A stretch of DNA of 64,000 bases from Dehalobacter alkaniphilus. GTDB lineage: Bacteria > Bacillota > Desulfitobacteriia > Desulfitobacteriales > Syntrophobotulaceae. The position numbers and the translations under genes are program-made. The notes under the pieces were generated by a model, which made no database searches, was not told the DNA's origin, and worked only from the letters and a program-made list of their open reading frames with translations. The DNA is taken from NCBI GenBank assembly GCA_040500365.1, contig CP148031.1:2356001-2420000 (forward strand). The letters run 5' to 3'. This document shows positions 27,292 through 36,540 of this stretch, one piece after another. Within the stretch, counting starts at the first letter, position 1; the number at the start of each line of letters is the position of its first letter.

Positions 27292-28836
27292 TTAGTGCTC
27301 AAAATGCCTTCTTCCGGTATGGAGAATAATCATCCCAAGCCTGTTGGCTGTTTCAATCACTTCTTTGTCCCGGATAGAACCACCGGGATGAACAATGGCT
27401 TCGATCCCATGGGAATGAGCCAGTTCGACCGTATCCGGGAATGGCAGGAAAGCATCCGAAGCCATATAGGCGCCCTGTGCTTTTTCTGCAGCCTGCTCAA
27501 GCGCGATTTTCGCCGAGCCGACTCTGTTCATCTGGCCGGCTCCAACACCGATGACCTGTCTCTTCGCCGAAATGACGATCGCATTGGATTTGACATGCTT
27601 GCAGGCTTTCCAGGCAAACTCCAGTTCCGCCAGATCATCTTCGGTCGGCTTGGTTTCTGTAACGACTTCCCATTCGACAGGCGGTGTTGTTCCCTCATCC
27701 TCATCTTGAACCAGGAAACCGCCGTTTATCGTACGGATTTTCCAGCCCCGCGTCTTACAGCACGCTTCCCTGCCAACTGCGAACAAACGAAGGTTAACCT
27801 TTGCAGCCAAAATCTCCTTCGCCCGCGGGCTGAAATCTGGAGCAATGATCACTTCGTAGAATTTCTCTTTAATCGCTTCAGCTGTGACCTCATCTATCAC
27901 GCGGTTAAGCGCAATAATTCCGCCGTACGCCGAGACCGGATCCGCTTCCAGCGCTCTTTGATAAGCTTCCAGCAGTGAGTTTCCAAGCGCAACACCACAT
28001 GGATTGGTATGTTTAATGATCACACAGACTGTCTTGTCATATTCCATAGCGATTTTCCAGGCCGCGTCCATGTCCATCCAGTTATTATAGGACAGCTCCT
28101 TGCCCTGGAGCTGCTGGCCATAGGCAAGTGTCCCTTTTCCGGCCTCCGGGTCCGCATAAAAGGCCGCCTGCTGCCCGGGATTTTCTCCATAGCGAAGATC
28201 CTGCACCTTTGCCGCCACCAGACGGAGATGCTGGGGAAAAGAGGCTTTTGTATTGATTTGACCTTCCAGATATCCAGCAATCAGACGGTCATATTCCGCC
28301 GTATGCGCAAACGCTTCGGCTGCAAGTTCCTTCCGCAAGGCCAATGGGATTAGACCGTTCTCCCTGAGGCTCTCAATCACCCTGCCGTAGTTTTCCGGAT
28401 TGACGATAATGGTTACTCTGTTGTGATTTTTCGCAGCTGAACGGACCATGGTCGGTCCGCCGATATCAATATTCTCGATCGCTTCTTCGAAGGTAACCCC
28501 TTCTTTGGCAATCGTTTCTCTGAAAGGGTAAAGATTTACACAAACCAAATCGATAAAATCAATTCCGTTTTCCGCGCACTGAGCCCGGTGTTTCTCAGTA
28601 TCAATTGCGAGGATTCCGCCGTGAATCTTTGGATGCAGGGTTTTTACTCTGCCATCAAGAATTTCCGGAAACCCTGTAATTTCACTGACATAACGAACAG
28701 GAATATCCGCTTCTTTCAATGTCTTATACGTACCGCCTGTTGAAATCAGTTCAAAGCCCTCGGCAACAAGGCCTCCGGCAAATTCTACAATACCTGTTTT
28801 GTCTGAAACACTGATCACTGCTTTTTTCACCATCAT
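27292..28836 (-). CDS. purH: Bifunctional AICAR formyltransferase / IMP cyclohydrolase
   Basis: Carries out the last two steps to IMP. The N-terminal cyclohydrolase (about 1-195) has SVSDKTGIVEFA, STGGTYKTL and GRVKTLHPKIHGGIL. The C-terminal formyltransferase has LRYGENPGQQAAFY, VCVIIKHTNPCGVALG, the AYGGIIALNR segment, and the end GGSIRDKEVIETANRLGM. 514 residues, normal length. It follows purN after 236 bases in which I see no gene or clear signal. Confidence 0.96.
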   Translation of the reverse strand: MMVKKAVISVSDKTGIVEFAGGLVAEGFELISTGGTYKTLKEADIPVRYVSEITGFPEILDGRVKTLHPKIHGGILAIDTEKHRAQCAENGIDFIDLVCVNLYPFRETIAKEGVTFEEAIENIDIGGPTMVRSAAKNHNRVTIIVNPENYGRVIESLRENGLIPLALRKELAAEAFAHTAEYDRLIAGYLEGQINTKASFPQHLRLVAAKVQDLRYGENPGQQAAFYADPEAGKGTLAYGQQLQGKELSYNNWMDMDAAWKIAMEYDKTVCVIIKHTNPCGVALGNSLLEAYQRALEADPVSAYGGIIALNRVIDEVTAEAIKEKFYEVIIAPDFSPRAKEILAAKVNLRLFAVGREACCKTRGWKIRTINGGFLVQDEDEGTTPPVEWEVVTETKPTEDDLAELEFAWKACKHVKSNAIVISAKRQVIGVGAGQMNRVGSAKIALEQAAEKAQGAYMASDAFLPFPDTVELAHSHGIEAIVHPGGSIRDKEVIETANRLGMIILHTGRRHFEH

Positions 28837-29072
28837 GTCAACCCCCTATCATCATTCCTTGGAGATTTCCTCAGAACAATCCAAAATTATTCTTTGGAAC
28901 AACCCCCGAATAATCCTTAAATACGCCGATACATTCGTGCCATCTCAACCCTAAATCTTATATATCCTGAGCGGCATATTTCTCGTAATACTGCATTGTC
29001 TTGCAGCTCCTTGCTTTACAAGAAATCTGCTCGCCATTTATGATAATTTTAGGGTTGACAAGGTACTCGCGA

Positions 29073-29681
29073 TTATGAGTCTCTGAGGACGATCACTCTT
29101 CTTCCCTCTCTTTTTATCTTCCCATTCGCAATCAGTCTGACTGCCTCTGGATATATCGTGTGCTCAACTTTCAGGATTCTTGCAGCTAGCTGGTCGGCGT
29201 CATCCTCAGCAAAAACCGGCACCGTCTCCTGCAGGATAATCGGTCCGGAATCCATTCCCTCGTCCACAAAATGCACCGTGCAGCCGCTGACTTTAACACC
29301 ATATTCCACTGCCTGTTTTTGGGGATGTAAGCCCGGAAAAGACGGCAGCAGCGAAGGATGGATGTTCAGAATCGGATATTCGGCCCTGCGGATAAAATCC
29401 GAGCTTAACACCTGCATGTAACCGGCCAGAATCAGCAGTTCCGTACCGATGACTTCAAGCCAGTTTAAGATATCCGTTTCCTGAGAGCTATTGTCTGCAT
29501 AACTTTCCCTCGGAAAAGTCCGGACCTGAATACCGATTCTTTCTGCCCTAACCAGAGCCTCTGCGTCTATTTTATTCGAACCTACGCCGACAAATTCTAC
29601 AGGGAGCTGGCCATCCTGCCATTCGTCCAGCAAGGCTTGCAGGTTGCTGCCACGCCCTGAAGCGAGTACGGCTGCTTTCAT
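29073..29681 (-). CDS. purN: Phosphoribosylglycinamide formyltransferase
   Basis: Folate-dependent GAR transformylase, 202 residues. Motifs: AVLASGRGSNLQALLDE (phosphate loop), AGYMQVLSSDFI, the active-site NIHPSLLPSFPGLH, and the conserved GCTVHFVDEGMDSGPII. The start overlaps the purM stop by four bases. Confidence 0.96.
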   Translation of the reverse strand: MKAAVLASGRGSNLQALLDEWQDGQLPVEFVGVGSNKIDAEALVRAERIGIQVRTFPRESYADNSSQETDILNWLEVIGTELLILAGYMQVLSSDFIRRAEYPILNIHPSLLPSFPGLHPQKQAVEYGVKVSGCTVHFVDEGMDSGPIILQETVPVFAEDDADQLAARILKVEHTIYPEAVRLIANGKIKREGRRVIVLRDS

Positions 29682-30694
29682 CGATAGCTCACTCCTTGAC
29701 CGGAAATCACACTGCCTATCCTGATCGGCTCTTCGCCGTTTGCAGCCAGAATATCCATGGCCTGCTTTTCATCTTCAGGATGAATGATCAGAACAAACCC
29801 GATTCCCATATTAAACGTCCTTAACATCTCCTCATCTTCAACATTGCCAAGCTTCTGCATTAACTCAAATACCGGCGGAACTTGCCACGCGGAAGTGACG
29901 ATCTCCGTTCCGAGTCCGGACGACAGAACCCTTGGAACATTTTCAGTCAGACCGCCGCCGGTAATATGTACCATACCCGGAACAGCAATCTTGTCCAGAA
30001 GCGCCAGTACTGACTTTACATAGATTCTGGTCGGGGTGATCAATACTTCCCCGAGCGATCTCCCGAGTTCCGGGAATACCTTGTCAAGGGGGTATTCCGC
30101 AAAAATCTTGCGGACCAGAGAAAAGCCGTTGCTGTGCAGTCCGCTGGACTTCAGTCCCAGAAGAATATCCCCTTCGCGGATGTCCGAGCCGTCAATCAAC
30201 TTGTCCCTGTTCACCGCACCCACAGCGAAGCCGGCAATATCATATTCTTCTTCAACGTAGAAACCGGGCATCTCAGCAGTCTCTCCGCCAATCAGTGCAC
30301 AGCCTGCCAGACGGCAGCCTTCGGCCACGCCGCCTACAATGGAAGCAATTCTTTCCGGAACCAGTTTCCCTACTGCAAGATAATCTAGAAAAAACAATGG
30401 CTCGGCGCCCTGGACCAGAACATCATTCACGCACATTGCAACAGCGTCCTGGCCGATGGTATCATGCTTATCCAACTGAAAAGCCAGCCGCAATTTTGTT
30501 CCGACACCATCCGTACCGGAAACCAGCACGGGATCAGAATATTTTTGCAGATCCAGACTGAACAATCCGCCGAATCCGCCGAGTCCCCCTAATACTCCGG
30601 GCCGCCAGGTTGCAGCTACCGCAGGCTTAATTTTCTCTACAGCATCATTTCCGGCCTGGATATCCACACCGGCATCTTTATAGGTAATTCCCAT
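29678..30694 (-). CDS. purM: Phosphoribosylformylglycinamidine cyclo-ligase
   Basis: AIR synthetase, 338 residues. Motifs: YKDAGVDIQAGNDAVEKIK at the N-terminus, VSGTDGVGTKLRLAF, GQDAVAMCVND, ALIGGETAEMPGFY, GLKSSGLHSNGFSLVRKI and HITGGGLTENVPRVL. It follows purF after 23 bases. Confidence 0.97.
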   Translation of the reverse strand: MGITYKDAGVDIQAGNDAVEKIKPAVAATWRPGVLGGLGGFGGLFSLDLQKYSDPVLVSGTDGVGTKLRLAFQLDKHDTIGQDAVAMCVNDVLVQGAEPLFFLDYLAVGKLVPERIASIVGGVAEGCRLAGCALIGGETAEMPGFYVEEEYDIAGFAVGAVNRDKLIDGSDIREGDILLGLKSSGLHSNGFSLVRKIFAEYPLDKVFPELGRSLGEVLITPTRIYVKSVLALLDKIAVPGMVHITGGGLTENVPRVLSSGLGTEIVTSAWQVPPVFELMQKLGNVEDEEMLRTFNMGIGFVLIIHPEDEKQAMDILAANGEEPIRIGSVISGQGVSYR

Positions 30695-30717
30695 GATTAC
30701 TCCTCCTAACGGCTAGT

Positions 30718-32124
30718 TTAACACTCCATGTCTTCTTTGGAAAACTTCTTCGGAACAGTGGTCGGATACTCACCGTTAAAACAGGCCAGACAGACTGAAT
30801 CACTACCCAAAGCCTTTTTCAGCCCTTCCTCCGACAGATAGTACAGGGTGTCCGCCCCGACAAACCTGCGAATTTCATCGATGTTCATTTGATTAGCAAT
30901 TAATTTTTCCCTTTCGGCCGTATCGATGCCATAATAGCAGGAATACTTCACCGGAGGTGAGCTAATCAGAAGATGAACCTCCTTGGCGCCGCATCCTTTG
31001 ACCATTTCGACAAGCTTGGAGCTCGTTGTCCCCCTGACAATCGAATCATCGATCATCACAACCCTGCGTCCGCGGATGACCTGCTTGTTGGCATTCAGCT
31101 TAATCCGGACAGCAACTTCTCTTAACTCCTGCGTGGGCTGAATGAACGTCCGTCCAACATACCTGTTTTTGAGCAGCCCCTCCTCAAAAGGGATATCCAG
31201 CGTTTGGGCATAGCCCAGGGCGGCCGGCGTCCCGGAGTCCGGAACCGGAATAATCACATCAGCTTCAATCGGGCATTCTTTCGCCAGCTGAACACCCATT
31301 TGCCTCCTGCTTTCCCAGACATTCAGATTATCCAGCGTACTGTCAGGCCGCGCGAAATAAATATATTCAAAAGAGCAGGGGGCAATCCGTTCCTGCGGCG
31401 TACCGAAACGGGTATGAAGCCCTGCTTCGTCGATCGTCACGACTTCTCCTGGTTTAACGTCCCTGACAAATTCCGCACCGATCGTATCGAGCGCACAGCT
31501 TTCCGAAGCGAAACAGTACCGCTCTCCCAGACGTCCGATGCACAAGGGCCTCAGGCCATGGGGATCTCTCGCCCCGACAATTTTGTCTTCAGCCATGATC
31601 AGCAGTGCATAGGCTCCCTTGATATCAATCATCGTTTTGATAATCGCATCTTCCAGGCTATGCCTGCGGTAACGCGCAATCATATTCAGAATGACTTCGC
31701 TGTCAATGGTTGTCTGAAAGACTGTTCCCTGACTGCCAAGCTCCTGTCTGATTTCTACGGCGTTCGTCAGATTTCCGTTATGCGCCAGCGCCATCATTCC
31801 GTTCTGAAAATGAACAACCAGCGGCTGTGCATTCGATAACAGGCTTGAACCCGTCGTTGAATACCGGACATGTCCAATCGCCATTTTCCCTTGCAGACCT
31901 GCGAGCAAATCAGGCGAGAATACCTCGGATACCAAGCCCATTCCTTTTTCTACAACGATTTTCCTTCCATCGGAAACAGCAATCCCCGCACTTTCCTGTC
32001 CCCTGTGCTGCAACGCATAAAGGCCATAATAAGTCAGACGGGCAATTTCCTTTTCAGGAGCAAAGATTCCGAAGAGACCACACTCCTCTTTGGGCTTGTC
32101 ATCCCAGAGCAAATCCACAGTCAA
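30718..32124 (-). CDS. purF: Amidophosphoribosyltransferase
   Basis: Committed step of purine synthesis (PRPP plus glutamine to phosphoribosylamine), 468 residues. A short propeptide precedes the catalytic Cys15 (CGLFGIFAPE), and the glutaminase domain shows LQHRGQESAGIA and GHVRYSTTG. The PRPP site is VVMIDDSIVRGTTSSKLV. Cysteines in YSCYYGID and CLACFNGEYP mark the iron-sulfur (Bacillus-type) enzyme. It follows purC directly; purS, purQ and purL, often placed here, are missing. Confidence 0.97.
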   Translation of the reverse strand: MTVDLLWDDKPKEECGLFGIFAPEKEIARLTYYGLYALQHRGQESAGIAVSDGRKIVVEKGMGLVSEVFSPDLLAGLQGKMAIGHVRYSTTGSSLLSNAQPLVVHFQNGMMALAHNGNLTNAVEIRQELGSQGTVFQTTIDSEVILNMIARYRRHSLEDAIIKTMIDIKGAYALLIMAEDKIVGARDPHGLRPLCIGRLGERYCFASESCALDTIGAEFVRDVKPGEVVTIDEAGLHTRFGTPQERIAPCSFEYIYFARPDSTLDNLNVWESRRQMGVQLAKECPIEADVIIPVPDSGTPAALGYAQTLDIPFEEGLLKNRYVGRTFIQPTQELREVAVRIKLNANKQVIRGRRVVMIDDSIVRGTTSSKLVEMVKGCGAKEVHLLISSPPVKYSCYYGIDTAEREKLIANQMNIDEIRRFVGADTLYYLSEEGLKKALGSDSVCLACFNGEYPTTVPKKFSKEDMEC

Positions 32125-32204
32125 GAACTCCTTTCAACTACTGTCATATGCTGTCTCTGTCCTCTAGCAGTTATGTTTCCAGCATCGTATTTTTAGCAAT
32201 CGCT

Positions 32205-32924
32205 TTAAGCATTTTCTACAGCGTCCTTCAGACGGGTATAGACTTCGGCATACGCTTCTTCAATCTTGCCAAGATCCCGACGGAAACGGTCCTTGTCCAG
32301 CTTTTCTCCGGTATCTTTGTCCCAAAAGCGGCAAGTGTCCGGAGAAATCTCATCTCCGAGCATGACTTTGCCGTCAATCAGACCAAACTCCAGCTTATAG
32401 TCAACCAGGTCAATCCCGGCCTTGGCAACAATTTTGGTCATGAGCTCATTGACCTTCAAAGCAATTTCCTTCATTTTGTTGATTTGTTCGATCGTTGCCC
32501 ATCCCATTGCAAGCGCATGGGTTTCATTGACCATCGGATCACCGAGCGCGTCATCCTTATAATAAAGCTCAAGCACAGGCGAAGCCAGAGAATAGCCCTC
32601 TTCTTTGCCCACCTTCTTTACGAGACTACCGGCTACAATATTGCGGACAACGATTTCCAACGGAACCATCTGCAGGCGCCGGACAATTTGTTCCCTGTCA
32701 CTTAAAAGCTCAACAAAATGCGTATCCACGCCATTTTTTTGAAGATAGGAAAACATCATCGCGGACATCTTGTTGTTGATAATCCCTTTGTCAACAATGG
32801 TACCCTTTTTTATCCCGTTAAAGGCAGTTGCATCATCTTTGTACTCGACCCAGAAAACATTTTTGTCATCCGTATCATAGATTTTTTTGGCTTTGCCTTC
32901 ATAAAGCATTGCGAGCTTTTCCAT
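32205..32924 (-). CDS. purC: Phosphoribosylaminoimidazole-succinocarboxamide synthase
   Basis: SAICAR synthetase, 239 residues. Motifs: LYEGKAKKIYDTDD, DDATAFNGIKKG, VRNIVAGSLVKKVG, LELYYKDDALGDPM and DYKLEFG. It lies 138 bases after purB in the operon. Confidence 0.96.
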   Translation of the reverse strand: MEKLAMLYEGKAKKIYDTDDKNVFWVEYKDDATAFNGIKKGTIVDKGIINNKMSAMMFSYLQKNGVDTHFVELLSDREQIVRRLQMVPLEIVVRNIVAGSLVKKVGKEEGYSLASPVLELYYKDDALGDPMVNETHALAMGWATIEQINKMKEIALKVNELMTKIVAKAGIDLVDYKLEFGLIDGKVMLGDEISPDTCRFWDKDTGEKLDKDRFRRDLGKIEEAYAEVYTRLKDAVENA

Positions 32925-33062
32925 ATCATAACCCTCCAGTAATAATGTCTAAATTTACATCCATATTCAATTTTCATCGTTTAATAAACCGTTCGAGTTT
33001 AAGGCTGCTTATAACAATGTGATTTAAATAGGTAATTTTCAAAAAGTTGATTTTATGTTTAT

Positions 33063-34361
33063 TTATTTCAGTAGGCCGACTCTGCGGAAAATATAGTCAA
33101 TGTTTTTCGTATGATACTCATAATCAAACAGCGCATCAACTTCTTCTTTGGTTAGAAACTGCATGATCTCAGCATCCTGAAGCACATAATCCTTAAACGG
33201 CACTTTGGTATCCCAGGCTCTCATTGCATTTTTCTGTACCAGCGCGTAGGATGCTTCCCTGCTCATGCCCTTATCGACCAGCGACAGCATAACCCTTTGG
33301 GAGAAGATCAGACCATAGACCTTTTCAATATTTGTCATCATCTGTTCCGGGGACACTCTTAATCCTTCCAAAGTCTGAATCATCTTATGCAGCATATAAT
33401 CCAGCGCAATGGTGCTGTCAGGAAGGATCACGCGTTCAGCTGAGGAATGGGATATATCTCTTTCATGCCAGAGTGCGACATTTTCAAAAGCGACCTGGGC
33501 ATTCCCGCGGATTAGGCGGGCCATTCCGCAAATTCTTTCCGAAATAACCGGATTTTTCTTATGCGGCATCGCTGAAGAGCCTTTTTGTCCCTTACCAAAA
33601 GGTTCTTCGACCTCATGGACGTCCGTCCGCTGCAGATTACGAATTTCCGTAGCAATCTTATCAAGTGAAGAAGCGATTCCGGCCAACACGCCTACATAGA
33701 ATGCATGCCTGTCCCGCTGGATAATCTGGGTTGACACTGGAGCCGGCTTTAAGCCCAGGCTCTCACAGACCCATTCTTCCACGGCAGGATCAACGTTCGC
33801 AAACGTGCCGACTGCACCCGAAATCTGGCCTACCCGAATCTCTTCGCGCGCATATTTCAGCCGCTCCCTCTGCCGTTTCATTTCGTCATACCAGAGTGCG
33901 AATTTCAGGCCGAATGTGATTGGTTCGGCATGAATCCCGTGCGATCTTCCCATTTGCAGCGTATCTTTGTATTCGAGGGCTTTTCTGCCCAAAACATCAA
34001 TCAGCTTATCCATCTTCTCGAGCAGGATATCGGAAGCCTCAACCAGCTGCAGCGAGAGCGATGTATCCAGTACATCGGAAGAGGTCAGTCCGAGATGGAT
34101 ATATTTGGCTTCATCGCCGACGTTCTCAGCGACATTGGTCAAAAAGGCCAATACGTCATGCTGGGTGACTTCTTCAATTTCCTTGACCCTGTCCCAGGAA
34201 AAAGCGGCCTTCTGACGGATTACTTCGACAGCCTCTTGCGGGATCTTTCCTTTTTTCGCCCATCCTTCGCAGGCTGCAATTTCTATCTTCAGCCAGAGCG
34301 TTAGACGGTATTCATCTTGCCATAGTCTCCCCATAGCGGGAAGCGTGTACCTTTCTATCAC
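33063..34361 (-). CDS. purB: Adenylosuccinate lyase
   Basis: Cleaves SAICAR and adenylosuccinate, releasing fumarate. 432 residues of the fumarase/aspartase superfamily: the TSSDVLDT region, GRSHGIHAEPITFGLK, VGTFANVDP, the signature GSSAMPHKKNPVISE, and the HERDISHSSAERVILPDS segment. It follows purE by 27 bases. Confidence 0.96.
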   Translation of the reverse strand: MIERYTLPAMGRLWQDEYRLTLWLKIEIAACEGWAKKGKIPQEAVEVIRQKAAFSWDRVKEIEEVTQHDVLAFLTNVAENVGDEAKYIHLGLTSSDVLDTSLSLQLVEASDILLEKMDKLIDVLGRKALEYKDTLQMGRSHGIHAEPITFGLKFALWYDEMKRQRERLKYAREEIRVGQISGAVGTFANVDPAVEEWVCESLGLKPAPVSTQIIQRDRHAFYVGVLAGIASSLDKIATEIRNLQRTDVHEVEEPFGKGQKGSSAMPHKKNPVISERICGMARLIRGNAQVAFENVALWHERDISHSSAERVILPDSTIALDYMLHKMIQTLEGLRVSPEQMMTNIEKVYGLIFSQRVMLSLVDKGMSREASYALVQKNAMRAWDTKVPFKDYVLQDAEIMQFLTKEEVDALFDYEYHTKNIDYIFRRVGLLK

Positions 34362-34388
34362 AGAAATTCTCCTTTATTTAAATATTTT

Positions 34389-34883
34389 CTAAGCTTTCAG
34401 TTTATCCTGAAGCGCACTGTCCTTGGCTTCAACATCTGCCGCCATTTTTTGTCTAAAAGCTTTCAGCTGGTTCTGCAGTTCCAGATCAGCGATCGCCAGC
34501 ATTTCTACAGCCAAGAGCGCTGCGTTGCGGGCACCGTTGATCCCAACCGTGGCGACCGGGATACCGGGAGGCATTTGCACAATTGCATAAAGCGCATCTA
34601 CACCCTCCAAAGCACCACTCTTGATCGGGACACCAATAACAGGGCGCGTCGTGGCTCCGGCGATCACGCCTGGAAGATGCGCAGCCATACCGGCTCCGGC
34701 GATGATCACTTTTCCTCCCTGTTTCTCAAAACTTTCCACCCATTCCACGGTTCTTTTCAGCGTGCGGTGAGCAGAAGATATTTTCATTTCAAAGGGTACT
34801 GAGAATTGCTGCAGGATTTTTGCTGCTTCTTCCATGATGGAAAAATCAGAATCGCTACCCATGATTACACCAACAGAGATCAT
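34389..34883 (-). CDS. purE: N5-carboxyaminoimidazole ribonucleotide mutase
   Basis: 164-residue class I PurE, first gene of the operon. Motifs: GVIMGSDSDFSIMEEA (substrate loop), SAHRTLKRT, IAGAGMAAHLPGVIAG, and the PVATVGINGARNAALLAVEM helix. No purK is visible beside it. The PurBox pair and promoter lie 90-165 bases upstream. Confidence 0.96.
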   Translation of the reverse strand: MISVGVIMGSDSDFSIMEEAAKILQQFSVPFEMKISSAHRTLKRTVEWVESFEKQGGKVIIAGAGMAAHLPGVIAGATTRPVIGVPIKSGALEGVDALYAIVQMPPGIPVATVGINGARNAALLAVEMLAIADLELQNQLKAFRQKMAADVEAKDSALQDKLKA

Positions 34884-34972
34884 TCGTTCATTTCCTCCTT
34901 TAAATGCTTTTTCTTATTTGTGAGCAGAAATAATCAAATTCAACCATATTATCTGCAATAAATTCTAAACAT

Positions 34973-35001
34973 ATTTTACCCGACAACAAATACAGGGTCA
35001 A
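34973..35001 (-). promoter_or_regulatory. Predicted sigma-A promoter of the purine operon
   Basis: On the minus strand: TTGACC (34996-35001), 17-base spacer, TAAAAT (34973-34978). Transcription would start near 34966, about 83 bases before purE. The PurBox pair lies directly upstream of the -35 box. Confidence 0.75.
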
Positions 35002-35004
35002 TCA

Positions 35005-35048
35005 GAATCCGAACATTATTTTGTTTTTTTGTTCTAATGTTCGGAATA
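35005..35048. promoter_or_regulatory. PurR operator: two inverted PurBoxes
   Basis: GAATCCGAACATT (35005-35017) and, inverted, AATGTTCGGAATA (35036-35048). Both match the Bacillus subtilis PurR PurBox (AWWWCCGAACWWT), one with a single mismatch in the first position. The 11-base arms TCCGAACATTA and TAATGTTCGGA are exactly complementary. Position just upstream of the -35 box suggests repression relieved by PRPP, as known for PurR. The purR gene is not in this window. Confidence 0.82.
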
Positions 35049-35057
35049 TGACCAATA

Positions 35058-35099
35058 ATAAGGAGACCTCCCACAGCAATGCTACGAAAGGTCTCTTAT
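35058..35099. terminator. Terminator-like hairpin between the HD-GYP gene and purE
   Basis: ATAAGGAGACCT (35058-35069) pairs with AGGTCTCTTAT (35089-35099) with one bulged G and a 19-base loop. The U tract after it on the minus strand is poor (ATTATTGG). It may end HD-GYP transcription before the purine promoter. Confidence 0.4.
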
Positions 35100-35176
35100 C
35101 GGTTCATACATTTAGGCCTTGGATATCCATATTCTTGCCGCCTTCGTTCCAATTTTCGTAGAGGAATAATACTTCA

Positions 35177-36244
35177 TCAATGATCCACAATGGTGGTGAT
35201 CATCGTAGATAAATGCTTGGATAAATCCAGGTCGTCCGGATTGTCCAGGGCCTGATCACCTTGAGTGATTACCCTGACCACCGGTCTTGTTGGCAAAATA
35301 GGGTTTTGTTTGATAACAACACCGCGCAAACCATTACTAAGCTCTATACCTGTTCCTGTCGGATACGGCGCCACAGACTGAGCAAAAATGCGAACAATTT
35401 CAGGGTCAAACTGCAGCCCTGAATGAACAATGATATATTCGTATGCCAGATAAGGTGGCATTGCATCGCGATAAGGGCGCTTGCTGGTCAAGGCCTCATA
35501 CACGTCGGCGACAGAGGCGATCCTAGCGTATTCATGAATTTCATTCTCTCTTAGTTCCCTGGGGTAGCCCCCGCCCTTCCATTTCTCATGATGCTGCAGC
35601 GCAACATGGGCAGACAGGATGCTGAAATCACGATTGCCGCGGATATATTCATAACCATGCAACGGATGGGTCTTAATCTGCTCAAATTCTTCTTTTTCCA
35701 ATTTGCCTTTTTTGTTTAGAATTTCTTTCGATATTTTTGTTTTTCCGATGTCATGCATCAGAACTCCCATCCCGAGCTCCAAAAGCTGGTTTTGGGTAAA
35801 ACCTTTGCCGATTCCGAGCATCAAAGCCAGGACTGTGGTGTTGATCGAATGATGATACGTATATTCGTCGTAGCCGTTAATATCAGTCAGATTACTAAGG
35901 ATATCAAAACTGTGCAACAAATCCTGAACTAGATTTAGAACCGCAAAACGGACTGAATCCGCATCTATCTCTGCCTCCGGATGTTTCTCCAGTTCATCGG
36001 TAACTCCCCGAACCGCATTATATGCAATCTCTTTGGTCTTGTCCATAATGGCATAACCGATTTCAACATCTTGAAACCGTTCGTCTTGAATGAATACCAT
36101 ATCGTAGCCGATATCTTTAAGCTTTGCTAAATAGTTCTTATTGAGCTCGACTCCTTTACCGAGAAGTATCCTGCCGTAGGAGTTTCTTATCGGTCTGGCC
36201 AGCACAGATCCTTCCTGAACGTATTTGATATTGACTAACCTCAT
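35177..36244 (-). CDS. HD-GYP-domain protein, probable cyclic-di-GMP phosphodiesterase
   Basis: 355 residues. An N-terminal region of about 120 residues without a recognised receiver or membrane domain precedes an HD-GYP domain: HHSINTTVLALMLGIGKG, MHDIGKTKISKEILNKKGKL (the HD pair), KTHPLHGYEYI, LQHHEKWKGGGYP (the HHE...GYP signature), and VADVYEALTSKRPYR. These residues bind the metal centre and degrade cyclic di-GMP in characterised relatives. A short C-terminal beta-rich tail follows. It is monocistronic. Confidence 0.9.
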   Translation of the reverse strand: MRLVNIKYVQEGSVLARPIRNSYGRILLGKGVELNKNYLAKLKDIGYDMVFIQDERFQDVEIGYAIMDKTKEIAYNAVRGVTDELEKHPEAEIDADSVRFAVLNLVQDLLHSFDILSNLTDINGYDEYTYHHSINTTVLALMLGIGKGFTQNQLLELGMGVLMHDIGKTKISKEILNKKGKLEKEEFEQIKTHPLHGYEYIRGNRDFSILSAHVALQHHEKWKGGGYPRELRENEIHEYARIASVADVYEALTSKRPYRDAMPPYLAYEYIIVHSGLQFDPEIVRIFAQSVAPYPTGTGIELSNGLRGVVIKQNPILPTRPVVRVITQGDQALDNPDDLDLSKHLSTMITTIVDH

Positions 36245-36470
36245 GTGAACTCCTTGTTATCAAGATTAAAGGTACTTTGACTGGTGTAATTATACCATTA
36301 AAATGCCATAATTTATATTGCATTTAAGCGGTTTATAGCGATTTTTATCATTTTTTAAAGAAATATAAGACACTGATGTCCTCAGACTCTTCTGATCTGA
36401 ATTGTTCTTTAATTGTTGCGTCCCCTCCGGAAGTAGTATCGGCACTTGCCGAAGAAATGCCTATACCTAG

Positions 36471-36518
36471 AAAAAAGCTACTGCAGACGCCGGATCTTTG
36501 TCTGTAGCAGCTTTTTTC
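36471..36518. terminator. Bidirectional terminator downstream of the ABC permease
   Basis: AAAAAAGCTACTGCAGAC (36471-36488) pairs with GTCTGTAGCAGCTTTTTT (36500-36517) with two wobble pairs. It has T tracts on both sides and lies 23 bases past the permease stop. The remaining 36245-36470 stretch up to the HD-GYP start shows no gene I can defend. Confidence 0.85.
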
Positions 36519-36540
36519 GTTATTCAGATATTTCTTCTGA

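Noticed and set aside
31827..32705. 292-codon plus-strand frame across purF and purC
   Set aside because: Antisense shadow of two well-conserved enzymes, without ribosome binding site or plausible protein features.
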